Part shown: piece after piece, positions 50,691-59,090 of the stretch
How the letters are laid out: each line of letters opens with the position of its first letter
Numbering within the stretch: the stretch's first letter is position 1
From: UBA11524 sp045591175
GTDB lineage: Bacteria > Bacillota > Clostridia > Christensenellales > Aristaeellaceae
NCBI GenBank assembly: GCA_045591175.1
Contig: JAZNSI010000013.1
Coordinates: forward strand, 101,063 to 165,062
Length of the DNA stretch: 64,000 nucleotides
Reading direction: 5' to 3'
Translations under genes and position numbers: made by a program
The notes under the pieces: model-generated
Seen by the model: the letters and a program-made list of their open reading frames with translations, nothing else
What the model was told of the DNA's origin: nothing
Databases searched by the model: none

Positions 50691-53082
50691 GCGCGAAGAT
50701 GGATGCGGGACGGTCATCCTCGTCATCCTCGCCGTCGCGGCGGAAGAGCCCCTGCAGCCAGTTGCCAAAGGACGGCCGCTCCACCCGGGCCACCTGCACG
50801 CTCTGCTTGCCCTCCAAAAGGATGCCGTTGTCCAGGAGCTCGGCGTGCACGGGGATGACGCGGTAGGTGTAGACGACGCCGTCCTGGGCGCGGTTGTCCA
50901 CATAGGTGAGGGTTTGTCCGGCTTCGGCGCGCAGCTCGGTGAGGATGAAGCTTTCGCCTACGGCGTCGCGCTGGATGCGGTAGACGGCGGCGTCGCTGGC
51001 GGTGATGACCAGCTGGGGCTGGCCGTTGTCGTCGTGATTGACGTGGAAGGAGCGGGCGGACGCGGGCGGCTGCCATACGTCGGATTTCTTCGTGGGCTGA
51101 GTGCCCTCCAGGAAGAGCTCCTTCATCTTGTAGCTGTCGGGGGTGAGGGAGGTGGCCAGCATGGGCTCGCCCCGCCACTCGATGGCCTTTTTGTCCAGCG
51201 TAACGGTGACGAAGCCGCTAGGCTTGTCAAAGGTGGGCTTCTTTTTGTCGGCGTACCAGGCCTTGAGGAAATTCCGCGCCAGGGACGCGGGATTCGTGCC
51301 GCCGGACACGCTATTGGACAGCCGATGATTGTCATCCGGGTCATCAAAGCCCATCCACACGCATACGGAGAGGTCGGCGGTGTAGGCGTTCATCCAGGCG
51401 TCCCGGTTGCCGCCGCCGGTCATGTTGACGGTGCCTGTTTTGCCGGCGACCTGCACGCCCGCGCTGTTCAGGCGGGTGCCTGTGCCGCTGGCGATGACGG
51501 TGCGCATCAGGTCGGTCAGTAGATAGGCGTTTTGCCGCGACAGCACCCGCGTACCGCTGTCGTGGTGCTGGTAGACCACCATTCCGTCGCGGTCGGTGAT
51601 CTTCTCAATGAAATAGGGCGCGTGGAAGGTGCCGCCGTTGGCAAAGGGGGAGTAGGCGGCGGCCATCTGCACCGGGGACGCGCCGTAGGTCATGCTGCCC
51701 AGGGCCAGGGAGAGGTTCCAGTCCCGGTTGTCCAGCTCGATGCCCACATTGGTCAGGTAGCGCCGGGCGGTGCCCACGCCGATCTGCTCGATCACCTTTA
51801 CCGCCGGGATGTTCAGGCTATTTTTCAGCGCCGCGCGCAGGGTCACATTGCCGTAATAGGCATTGCCTGCGTTTTTCGGCTTGTAGGAACCAAAGGCAGT
51901 GGGCTCGTCCAGGATGACGGAGGCTGCCGTCCACCCGGCGTACTCGATAGCGGGCGCGTACACGGCCAGAGGCTTGAGTGCGCTGCCCGGCTGACGGCGC
52001 AGGTGCGTGGCCCGGTTGAGGCCGCGGCGGGTCTCGTACTGCCTTCCGCCCACGATGGCGCGGACGGCTCCGGTGGCGTTGTCCACCGCGGCTGCGGAGG
52101 CCTGAACGGGGGTGCCGTCCCTGGCGTTGCCGGGGAATACGGAGGTGTTCTCGAACTGCTTGTCCAGCACGGTCTGCATGGCGGGGTCAAGGGTGGTGTC
52201 GATGCGATAACCGCCAGCCAGCAGCATTTCGGCGGACACGTCCAGCTGAAGCTCTGCCTCGTCCAGCACCGCGTCCACGAACCAGCCGTACTCCGTCTGT
52301 ACGGCGGCAGACTTCTTCGGCGCGATCTCCTCCTGCAGGGCGGCGTCGTACTGCTCCTGGGTCAGCATGCCCTCATCCCGCATGACGGTGAGGATGTACT
52401 CCCGACGCTGGCGGTTGTTCTCCGGCGCATCCTGGATAGAATAAGCCGACGGGGCCTTGATGGCTGCTGCTAGCGTCGCTGCCTGGGCAGGGGAGAGCTG
52501 TGCCGCATCCACCCCGAAGGTCACCTGAGCAGCCGCCTGGATGCCATAGGCGCCCTGCCCGAAATAGATGTAGTTGAGGTACAGGTCGAGGATCTGCGCC
52601 TTGGAGTAGAGCTGCTCCATCTGCAGCGCCAGCCAGATCTCCTCCAGCTTGCGGGCGATGGTCTTCTGGCTGGACAGGTGGGAAAGCTTCACCAGCTGCT
52701 GGGTGATGGTGGAGGCGCCCTGGTCGAAGCCGCCGGCGCGCACGTTGGATACCACTGCGCCCAGGATGCGCGTCACGTCAAAGCCAGGATGCTTGTAGAA
52801 GCGGAGATCCTCGGCGGCGAGAAATGCGTCTACTACATGCTGGGGCAGGGAAGCCGTGTCGATGACGGTGCGGTTTTCCCGGCCCACCAGGGTCGTGACG
52901 TAGTTGCCGTCCTTGTCGTAGATCGCGCCGGTCTGGGCTAGGTTCGTCAGCTTCTCCGGGTCAAGGCGCTGCCAGGCGGCGACGTTGAACGTTTCGTATC
53001 CCCAGGCCGCCGCGCCCAGCAGCGCAAGCAGCGCGATCAGCCAGCACAGCGGCTGGATCCACCGTCGGAATCCCACTTCCAT
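50686..53082 (-). CDS. Class A penicillin-binding protein (PBP1A-like)
   Basis: 798-residue bifunctional peptidoglycan synthase. A membrane anchor (about 11-29) is followed by a GT51 domain with catalytic Glu91 in AAEDLRFYKHPGFD and QGASTITQQLVK. The transpeptidase domain has S-x-x-K in QPGSALKPL and K-T-G in VAGKTGTVN. A C-terminal extension (about 670-770) looks like a fibronectin type III-type domain, ending in an acidic tail. Start at 53082 follows AAAGGGAGG; upstream in-frame Met codons lack an RBS. Outer-surface enzyme. Confidence 0.93.
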   Translation of the reverse strand: MEVGFRRWIQPLCWLIALLALLGAAAWGYETFNVAAWQRLDPEKLTNLAQTGAIYDKDGNYVTTLVGRENRTVIDTASLPQHVVDAFLAAEDLRFYKHPGFDVTRILGAVVSNVRAGGFDQGASTITQQLVKLSHLSSQKTIARKLEEIWLALQMEQLYSKAQILDLYLNYIYFGQGAYGIQAAAQVTFGVDAAQLSPAQAATLAAAIKAPSAYSIQDAPENNRQRREYILTVMRDEGMLTQEQYDAALQEEIAPKKSAAVQTEYGWFVDAVLDEAELQLDVSAEMLLAGGYRIDTTLDPAMQTVLDKQFENTSVFPGNARDGTPVQASAAAVDNATGAVRAIVGGRQYETRRGLNRATHLRRQPGSALKPLAVYAPAIEYAGWTAASVILDEPTAFGSYKPKNAGNAYYGNVTLRAALKNSLNIPAVKVIEQIGVGTARRYLTNVGIELDNRDWNLSLALGSMTYGASPVQMAAAYSPFANGGTFHAPYFIEKITDRDGMVVYQHHDSGTRVLSRQNAYLLTDLMRTVIASGTGTRLNSAGVQVAGKTGTVNMTGGGNRDAWMNAYTADLSVCVWMGFDDPDDNHRLSNSVSGGTNPASLARNFLKAWYADKKKPTFDKPSGFVTVTLDKKAIEWRGEPMLATSLTPDSYKMKELFLEGTQPTKKSDVWQPPASARSFHVNHDDNGQPQLVITASDAAVYRIQRDAVGESFILTELRAEAGQTLTYVDNRAQDGVVYTYRVIPVHAELLDNGILLEGKQSVQVARVERPSFGNWLQGLFRRDGEDDEDDRPASIFAQ

Positions 53083-53172
53083 CGACCTCCCTTTCTGCAT
53101 CATCGTCCCCCAAAACATGTCCGCGCATGCAGTTTTTCAGCCAATGCAAAAAATCATGCAAAATTCATTGGA

Positions 53173-53186
53173 TGAAAACGTTTTCT
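53173..53186. promoter_or_regulatory. cre-like operator upstream of the sugar-binding protein
   Basis: TGAAAACGTTTTCT matches the CcpA/LacI-family cre palindrome TGAAAACGTTTTCA at 13 of 14 positions. Centred about 57 bp before the predicted transcription start. Confidence 0.6.
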
Positions 53187-53201
53187 TCTTCGTTTGGGGA
53201 C

Positions 53202-53230
53202 TGGTCAAAACCCGAAAAATCGGATATAAT
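53202..53230 (+). promoter_or_regulatory. Promoter of the sugar-binding protein gene
   Basis: TGGTCA (53202-53207), 17-bp spacer, TATAAT (53225-53230). Confidence 0.75.
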
Positions 53231-53284
53231 GATATGAAACCTTACGGTGGGTCTTTTGGCCTGCCATCAATTTGGAGGGAAGCT

Positions 53285-54793
53285 ATGCGCAAGCTGCTGA
53301 GCCTGATGATGGTTCTGGCAATGATGACCGCGGCCTTCTCCGGCGCTTATGCGGGGGAGAGCTTCACTATCGCGGGTTATGACCATCAGGACACCAAGCA
53401 TGTGTGGACGGAAAACCTCTTCTTCCAGCGGATGGAGGAGCGCACCGGCGTCCACCTGGAACTGACCCAATATATGACGGCGGAATCCTGGCAGGCGGCC
53501 AAGGATCAGATGCTGGAAGGGGAGATCGCCCTGCCGGATGCGCTGTTCAAGGCGGATATGACCACCCAGGAAACCATGACCTGGTTTGCGGCAGGAAAGA
53601 TCATCGACCTGACGCCTTACCTCAAGGAGTATGCCCCCAACCTGTGGGCGCTGCTGGAATCGAATCCCGAATGGATGGAAGCGGTGACGCTCCCCACGGG
53701 CGAGATCGTTGCGCTGCCCGCCATTGACGAGCTGCAGTTCAATAACATGATGTGGATCAACAAGGCCTGGCTGGAACGGGCAGGTCTTGCGGCGCCCACC
53801 ACGGTGGAGGAACTGACGGAGGTGCTGCGTGCCTTCCGCGACAGGGACATGAATGGCAACGGCAAGCGCAAGGATGAAACGCCTCTGACCTTCTCCAGCC
53901 TGTGGGATCTGCGCTTCCTGGCCCACGCCTTCGGCATCAACGCCAATGACTACCATATCACCATGGATGAAAACGGCAAGGTCACGGAAGTGCTGACCAG
54001 CGACGCCAACCGCGCCTTCCTCACCTGGCTGCACCAGCTGTGGGAGGAGGAGTTGCTGGACAACGTGGGCTTCTCCGGACTGCGTGACGCCGGCGCGAAT
54101 ACCGATGAGGACGCAACCATAGTCTACGGCATGATGATGTCCTCCACGCCCGCACAGCTGGTTCCTGCCTCCGCACTGAAGGACTATATCACCTTGGAGC
54201 CCCTTGTGTATGAGGGCAAGCAGGTGTACCGTGACCTGACGGGCGACGTCATCCGCGGCGCCTTCGCCATTACCTCCGCCTGCAAGGATCCGGCTGCGCT
54301 GGTCAAGTGGGTGGACTACCTCTACACCGAGGAAGGCTTCATCCTGGCGGAAGCCGGCGTCGCGGGCGAGGAATTCGCCTGGAATGACGACGGCTCCTGG
54401 CTGTGGGAGACCACCTCCGAATTGCTGGTGAACTCCGTGCTGCCCCGGGCGACCATCCGCTCCGGCATGAGCATGCCCGGCTATGCGTCACTGCCCTTCC
54501 AGCAGAAGATCGACGACGCCTCGACGCTCCATGTGGTCAGCAATCTGCTGAAGATCAAGGCCTATGACAGTCTGCCGTACCCCCTGGTGTACCTGACTGC
54601 GGAACAGCAGACCCGCGTGGACGAACTGATCTGGAACATCGGCAAGTATGCCGAATACCGGATGGTGTGGTTCATCACCGGCGATGTGGAGCTCAATGAC
54701 GAAACCTGGGCGGAATTCTGCCAGGAGGTCAAGCGGCTTGGGATGGACGAGATGGTAGAGATCTGGCAGACGGCTGCCGACAATCAGAGATAA
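53285..54793 (+). CDS. Extracellular sugar-binding protein (SBP family 1)
   Basis: 502-residue solute-binding protein resembling the LplA-like group used for complex oligosaccharides. Signal peptide 1-22 (MRKLLSLMMVLAMMTAAFSG then AYA-GE) without a lipobox Cys. The fold shows LIDLTPYLKEYAPNLWALLE-type and NNMMWINKAWLERAGL segments, the calcium-loop-like DRDMNGNGKRKDETPLTF, and a C-terminal hinge. No permease or ATPase gene is adjacent, so it must partner with components elsewhere or act as a sensor. RBS TTGGAGGG; probably followed by galK in one transcript. Confidence 0.85.
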   Translation: MRKLLSLMMVLAMMTAAFSGAYAGESFTIAGYDHQDTKHVWTENLFFQRMEERTGVHLELTQYMTAESWQAAKDQMLEGEIALPDALFKADMTTQETMTWFAAGKIIDLTPYLKEYAPNLWALLESNPEWMEAVTLPTGEIVALPAIDELQFNNMMWINKAWLERAGLAAPTTVEELTEVLRAFRDRDMNGNGKRKDETPLTFSSLWDLRFLAHAFGINANDYHITMDENGKVTEVLTSDANRAFLTWLHQLWEEELLDNVGFSGLRDAGANTDEDATIVYGMMMSSTPAQLVPASALKDYITLEPLVYEGKQVYRDLTGDVIRGAFAITSACKDPAALVKWVDYLYTEEGFILAEAGVAGEEFAWNDDGSWLWETTSELLVNSVLPRATIRSGMSMPGYASLPFQQKIDDASTLHVVSNLLKIKAYDSLPYPLVYLTAEQQTRVDELIWNIGKYAEYRMVWFITGDVELNDETWAEFCQEVKRLGMDEMVEIWQTAADNQR

Positions 54794-54838
54794 TTCACAC
54801 AATTTAGCAGATAAAGAATTGGAAGGACGGAATACACC

Positions 54839-56125
54839 ATGAACCAGTATGCGAATATGATCCGCAGCCTCAAGTCCCCGGAGGGGATGCAGCGCCTGAT
54901 GCATCTGTACGGCGACCGCGACGGCATGCTCGTTGAGCAAACCGCCCGCTACACTGGCATTATCAAGCGCCATGAGGAGCTCTTCCATGAAAGTGAGCAG
55001 GAAGTGATGCTGATCAGCGCGCCCGGCCGTACCGAGATCGGCGGCAATCACACCGACCACAACCGTGGCCGCGTGCTGGCCGCAGCGGTCAACCTGGATA
55101 CCCTGTCTGCCGTGTCTGCACGCAATGACATGGAAGTGCATGTTTACTCCGATGGCTATGCGCCCCTGAAGCTGGACCTGAACGAGCTGGCGGTGGTGGA
55201 GGCGGAAAAGGGCACCACTGCTTCCCTGATCCGCGGCGTGGCAGCCCGCATGAAGGAGCTGGGCTACAAGATCGGCGGCTTCAATGCGGCGGTGACCTCC
55301 TCTGTGGCTTCCGGTTCCGGTCTGTCCTCCTCTGCGGCCTTTGAGGTCATGATCTGCGCGATCCTCGATCAGCTGTACAACGGCTTCAGCATTGATTTCA
55401 TCACCCGTGCGAAGATCTCTCAGTACGCGGAGAACGTCTACTTCGGCAAGCCCAGCGGCCTGCTGGATCAGATGGCTTCCTCTGCGGGCGGTCTGGTGAC
55501 GGTGGATTTCCGCAATGACGATCCCGAAGTCCGCGCGATGAATTTTGACTTCGCGAAGTACGGCTACGCGCTGGTGGTCGTGGCGACTGGCGGCTCCCAT
55601 GCCGACCTGACCGACGATTATGCTGCCATCCCTGCTGAAATGAAGCAGGTGGCGGGCCTCCTGGGCGAAAACTACCTGCGCCGTGTGCGTCCCGAGGAGT
55701 TCTACCACGCCATGCCCAAGCTGCGCGGCAAGGTCAGCGACCGCGCGCTGATGCGTGCGATGCACTTCTTTGAGGAGGACGAGCGCGTGGTGCGTCAGGT
55801 GTCTGCGCTGGATCGCAACGACCTGTTCGCCTTCATGTGGGAGATCATTTGCTCTGGCCGTTCCTCTTACATGTATCTGCAGAATGTGTACGCCCACAAT
55901 GATGACCAGAGCCTGAGTCTGGCGCTGGCGATGGCGGAGCATCTGCTGAGCGACAAGGATGGCGCATGGCGCATCCATGGCGGCGGCTTTGCGGGCACGA
56001 CGCTGAATTTTGTGCCCACTGCACAGCTGAAGCATTTCATTGAGACGATGGAAACGGCTTTTGGCGAGCATTGCTGCCATGTGCTGGATATTCGTCCCGA
56101 GGGCCCCGCGGTGGTCAAGCTCTAA
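54839..56125 (+). CDS. Galactokinase-like GHMP kinase
   Basis: 428-residue GHMP-superfamily kinase. Motifs: SAPGRTEIGGNHTDHNRGRVL (galactokinase signature), VASGSGLSSSAAFEV (ATP loop) and HGGGFAGTTLNFVP near the C-terminus. The N-terminal extension of about 55 residues before the signature is longer than in GalK of E. coli. Likely phosphorylates galactose or a related sugar at C1. It lies 45 bp after the sugar-binding protein. galT and galE are not in the window. Confidence 0.88.
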   Translation: MNQYANMIRSLKSPEGMQRLMHLYGDRDGMLVEQTARYTGIIKRHEELFHESEQEVMLISAPGRTEIGGNHTDHNRGRVLAAAVNLDTLSAVSARNDMEVHVYSDGYAPLKLDLNELAVVEAEKGTTASLIRGVAARMKELGYKIGGFNAAVTSSVASGSGLSSSAAFEVMICAILDQLYNGFSIDFITRAKISQYAENVYFGKPSGLLDQMASSAGGLVTVDFRNDDPEVRAMNFDFAKYGYALVVVATGGSHADLTDDYAAIPAEMKQVAGLLGENYLRRVRPEEFYHAMPKLRGKVSDRALMRAMHFFEEDERVVRQVSALDRNDLFAFMWEIICSGRSSYMYLQNVYAHNDDQSLSLALAMAEHLLSDKDGAWRIHGGGFAGTTLNFVPTAQLKHFIETMETAFGEHCCHVLDIRPEGPAVVKL

Positions 56126-56234
56126 CACAGGGAACGAAAAAGGGTGTCGAGAGGGCCTATGATCCAACATCGCTTGGCACTTTGCCTTCGGCAACTCCCC
56201 ACTGGGGAGGCGTGCCTGCACGATGCCCTTCGCG

Positions 56235-56348
56235 GGGTCAAGGGGCAGGGCCCCTGCCGTCGGAGACCTCCGTCCGCAGATGGAGGAATCTGCACGCGCC
56301 TTTCGCGGAAGCTCCGATTCCGCCGAAACAGCTCACCCCGCTCCAAAG
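56235..56348. repeat. Dispersed intergenic repeat, copy 2, with hairpins
   Basis: Contains GGGTCAAGGGGCAG (56235-56248, also at 18823-18836) and the 56-bp element at 56293-56348 that matches 13345-13400. It lies in the galK-ribU spacer (583 bp); bases 56126-56234 show no gene. Confidence 0.8.
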
Positions 56349-56399
56349 GAACCCCGACTCTTGCCCCACACCCCAAACACAACGGGAACAATCCGCATA

Positions 56400-56428
56400 T
56401 TGACACAACCATCCGCCTGTGCTATGAT
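56400..56428 (+). promoter_or_regulatory. Promoter of the FMN riboswitch-ribU transcript
   Basis: TTGACA (56400-56405), 17-bp spacer, TATGAT (56423-56428). Confidence 0.88.
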
Positions 56429-56483
56429 AAAAAGCGCAGGCGGATTTGCTTGCGACAAAACTGCACAAGCCATCTTAAAGCTT

Positions 56484-56610
56484 CTTCGGGGCAGGGTGAA
56501 AATCCCTACCGGCGGTACAGCCCGCGAACGGACGACGGCGATAAAGGCCGAAGTCCGCCGACCCGGTGTGATTCCGGGGCCGACAGTTACAGTCTGGATG
56601 AGAGAAGGAA
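56484..56610 (+). ncRNA. FMN riboswitch (RFN element) aptamer
   Basis: Conserved RFN blocks in order: GGGGCAGGGTGAAAATCCC, ACCGGCGGT, AGCCCGCGA, CCGGTGTGATTCC, GGGCCGACAGTTACAGTC and GGATGAGAGAAGGA. The FMN-binding six-way junction is complete. Confidence 0.96.
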
Positions 56611-56650
56611 GCGGCATAGAGCGCGCATCCCATATGGACGCACCGCAGCT

Positions 56651-56697
56651 GCCCCCTTGGAGCGAATTTGCTTTAGGGGGCTGTGCGCATTTTAAGG
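56651..56697 (+). terminator. Riboswitch-controlled terminator
   Basis: GCCCCC (around 56651-56656) pairs with GGGGGC (around 56676-56681), with flanking CAG/CTG pairs, then GCGCATTTT. Expected to form when FMN is bound, stopping ribU transcription. Confidence 0.7.
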
Positions 56698-56708
56698 AGG
56701 CTTGCAAA

Positions 56709-57374
56709 ATGAGCAAAACCAAAGGAATTGATACCCGGAAGCTGACTCTTGGCGCAATGTTTGCGGCGCTGGCGTATGTGGTCAATGTGCTGTGCCACTT
56801 GTCCATCGTACCCGCTGCGCCCTTCCTGACCTATGATCCGATGGATGTCATTATTGCCCTGGGCGGATTGATCCTCGGCCCCATGATGGCGCTATTGATC
56901 ACCCTCATTGCTGCCTTCATCGAGTGGATGACCATCAGCGATACCGGCGTGATCGGATTCCTGATGAACGTTCTTTCCAGCGGAACCTTCGCCTGTACAG
57001 TGGCGCTCATCTATCACAGAAAGAAGTCGCTGAAGACGGCGGTGATCGGTCTGGTATGCGGCGTGGTGCTGATGGTGATCACCATGCTGCTGTGGAATTA
57101 CATCATTACGCCCATTTACCAGGGCGTACCACGCGAGGTCGTTGCCGGGATGCTGCCGACGGTCTTCCTGCCTTTCAATGCAATCAAGGGTGGCCTGAAC
57201 GCAGCGCTTACTTTCCTGCTATACCGTCCCGTGATTGGCATGCTCCGCTCTGCGAAGCTGCTGCCTGCTTCCAAGGCGACTGCCAAGAAGACGCAAATTG
57301 TTCCCATTGTGATTGCTGTGGCTGTGATTGTGACTTGTGTGCTGGTGATTCTCTCCATGCAGGGGATCATTTGA
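56709..57374 (+). CDS. ribU: Riboflavin ECF transporter S component (RibU)
   Basis: 221-residue membrane protein with six helices that binds riboflavin and docks on an ECF energy-coupling module. N-terminal TRKLTLGAMFAALAYVVNVLCH and YDPMDVIIALGGLILGP are typical of RibU. The FMN riboswitch directly upstream confirms the substrate. The start at 56709 has AAGGAGG 9 bases before it; the longer open frame runs through the riboswitch. Energy-coupling genes are elsewhere. Confidence 0.95.
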   Translation: MSKTKGIDTRKLTLGAMFAALAYVVNVLCHLSIVPAAPFLTYDPMDVIIALGGLILGPMMALLITLIAAFIEWMTISDTGVIGFLMNVLSSGTFACTVALIYHRKKSLKTAVIGLVCGVVLMVITMLLWNYIITPIYQGVPREVVAGMLPTVFLPFNAIKGGLNAALTFLLYRPVIGMLRSAKLLPASKATAKKTQIVPIVIAVAVIVTCVLVILSMQGII

Positions 57375-57397
57375 TGAATGTGTAAGGAGGACCTGCT

Positions 57398-57835
57398 GTG
57401 AAAACGGCATCCCCGAATGAAACCCGCGCGCTGGGCCGTCAGCTTGCGCAGAGCCTGCGTGCAGGCGACGTGCTGCTCCTCTGGGGCGACCTGGGCGCGG
57501 GCAAGAGCGAGTTCACCCGCGGCGTTGCCGAGGGACTGGGCGTGACGTCGACTGTCACCAGCCCGTCCTTTACCATCCTCAATGTTTACGACGAGGGCAG
57601 CCTTCCCCTGTATCATTTCGACTGGTACCGCCTCAATGGCGTGGATGAGCTGTATGAAATGGGCATGGATGAGTACCTGGGCAGCGACGGCGTGGCAGTT
57701 GTCGAGTGGCCCAGCCAGTGCCCCGAGGCCATCCCGGAGACCCATTTGGCCGTGCATTTGACGCCGGTGGGGGATTCGGAACGTGAAGTGACCTTCACCC
57801 CCATGGGGGAGTTCCGGCCAATCAGCCTTGACTAA
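57398..57835 (+). CDS. tsaE: tRNA t6A biosynthesis ATPase TsaE
   Basis: 145-residue P-loop ATPase supporting formation of N6-threonylcarbamoyladenosine in tRNA. Walker A GDLGAGKSEFTRG at residues 30-42; TSPSFTILNVYDEG and YHFDWYRLNGVDEL are the family signature. GTG start at 57398 with AAGGAGG. Followed at once by tsaB and rimI, the conserved order; tsaD is not in the window. Confidence 0.95.
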   Translation: MKTASPNETRALGRQLAQSLRAGDVLLLWGDLGAGKSEFTRGVAEGLGVTSTVTSPSFTILNVYDEGSLPLYHFDWYRLNGVDELYEMGMDEYLGSDGVAVVEWPSQCPEAIPETHLAVHLTPVGDSEREVTFTPMGEFRPISLD

Positions 57836-57854
57836 TGAAAGGGGGTCGAAGACC

Positions 57855-58562
57855 CTGAAAATCCTTGCGATAGATACCTCCGGCCCCGTTTGCGGCGTGG
57901 CTGTGATGAAGGACGGCGCCATCGTCTACGAGGCGAGCGCCATTAACAAGATGACCCACTCGGTCAATCTGCTGCCGATGATCGACACGGCAATGCAGTC
58001 CGCCGGGGTGACGATTGCTGAGCTGGACCGCATTGCGGTGGTCAGCGGACCCGGGTCCTTTACCGGCGTGCGCATCGGTGTGAGCACCGTCAAGGGGCTG
58101 GCCCATGCCCACAATACGCACTGCGTCGCGGTGGACGCGCTGGAATGTATGGCTGCCGGGGCAGGGGAGTTTAACGGGGTGATTTGCCCCATCCAGGACG
58201 CCCGTGCAGGCCAGGTGTACGGCGCTGCCTTCAAGGCTGGCGACGTGCGGCCTGAGCGCCTGATGGACGACATTCCTCTCAAGCTGGAGGAGTACGTCGA
58301 GCGGATCAAGACGCTCGGTGAGCGCTTCCTGTTCCTGGGGGATGGCATGCCTGTGCATCGCGCCAAGCTGGAAGCGCTGCTCGGCGATGCGGCGGTGTTT
58401 GCCAAACCCCAGATGGCGTTTCTGCGGCCTGCCTGTGCGGCGTATCTTGCGTCCCTGGCGCAGGAAACCGTTGATTACCTCGCCCTGGAGCCCCTCTACC
58501 TGCGTGCGCCCAATGCTGCGCTGAACAAGAAGCTGACGGAGGGCCTTGCAAATGGCAAGTGA
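57855..58562 (+). CDS. tsaB: tRNA t6A biosynthesis protein TsaB
   Basis: 235-residue Gcp-like paralogue that scaffolds TsaD and TsaE. N-terminal KILAIDTSGPVCGVAV, RIAVVSGPGSFTGVRIGVSTVKGLAHA and QDARAGQVYGAAF are diagnostic. No ATG or GTG gives the normal N-terminus; CTG at 57855 does (M-K-I-L-A-I-D-T), with AAAGGGGG 9 bases upstream. A TTG at 57828 would add nine residues but has no RBS in place. The RBS-start interval holds a GGGTC-gaa-GACCC hairpin of the repeat type seen at 18803-18815. Confidence 0.93.
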   Translation: MKILAIDTSGPVCGVAVMKDGAIVYEASAINKMTHSVNLLPMIDTAMQSAGVTIAELDRIAVVSGPGSFTGVRIGVSTVKGLAHAHNTHCVAVDALECMAAGAGEFNGVICPIQDARAGQVYGAAFKAGDVRPERLMDDIPLKLEEYVERIKTLGERFLFLGDGMPVHRAKLEALLGDAAVFAKPQMAFLRPACAAYLASLAQETVDYLALEPLYLRAPNAALNKKLTEGLANGK

Positions 58563-59046
58563 GATCATCATCCGCCGGATGACGATGGCGGATGTGGACG
58601 GCGTGGCAGCCGTGGAAGCGGCGACCTTCCCGACCCCCTGGAGCCGGGACGCCTTTGAGAGCGAGATGAAGAACGTGGCTGCCCGCTACCTTGTTGCAGA
58701 AAAGAACGGCAAGGTCATTGGCTATGCCGGGGCGTGGATCATCCTGGACGAGAGCCACATCACCAATATTGCCGTCATCAAGGACGAGCGCGGGCAGGGA
58801 ATCGGCCGTCAGCTGACCCATGGGCTGATGCAGTATCTGTCCAACCTGGGCGCGGCATATGCGACCCTGGAGGTCCGCAAGTCCAACGAGGTGGCACAGA
58901 ACCTGTACAAGTCGCTGGGCTTCATCAAGCTGGGCGTGCGCAAGCGCTATTACGAGGACAACGGCGAGGACGCGCTCATCATGGTTTGCGACCACATGCC
59001 CGAGGCGGATCCTGACTTTGAAGAAGAAGGCACCGTCCACGAATAA
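58552..59046 (+). CDS. rimI: Ribosomal-protein-alanine N-acetyltransferase RimI
   Basis: 164-residue GNAT enzyme, acetylating the N-terminus of ribosomal protein S18 in known cases. VAAVEAATFPTPWSRDAFESE is the RimI substrate segment; ITNIAVIKDERGQGIGRQL is the acetyl-CoA loop; LGFIKLGVRKRYYEDNGEDALIM is the diagnostic C-terminal block. ATG at 58552 with GGAGGG; overlaps tsaB by 11 bp. Confidence 0.93.
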   Translation: MASEIIIRRMTMADVDGVAAVEAATFPTPWSRDAFESEMKNVAARYLVAEKNGKVIGYAGAWIILDESHITNIAVIKDERGQGIGRQLTHGLMQYLSNLGAAYATLEVRKSNEVAQNLYKSLGFIKLGVRKRYYEDNGEDALIMVCDHMPEADPDFEEEGTVHE

Positions 59047-59055
59047 GCCAATCAC

Positions 59056-59075
59056 AGCCCCTGCGGGGGCTTTTT
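59056..59075 (+). terminator. Terminator after rimI
   Basis: AGCCCC-tgcg-GGGGCT stem (59056-59071) followed by TTTT, 16 bp before the next start codon. Confidence 0.85.
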
Positions 59076-59090
59076 CTGAAGGAGACTGAC

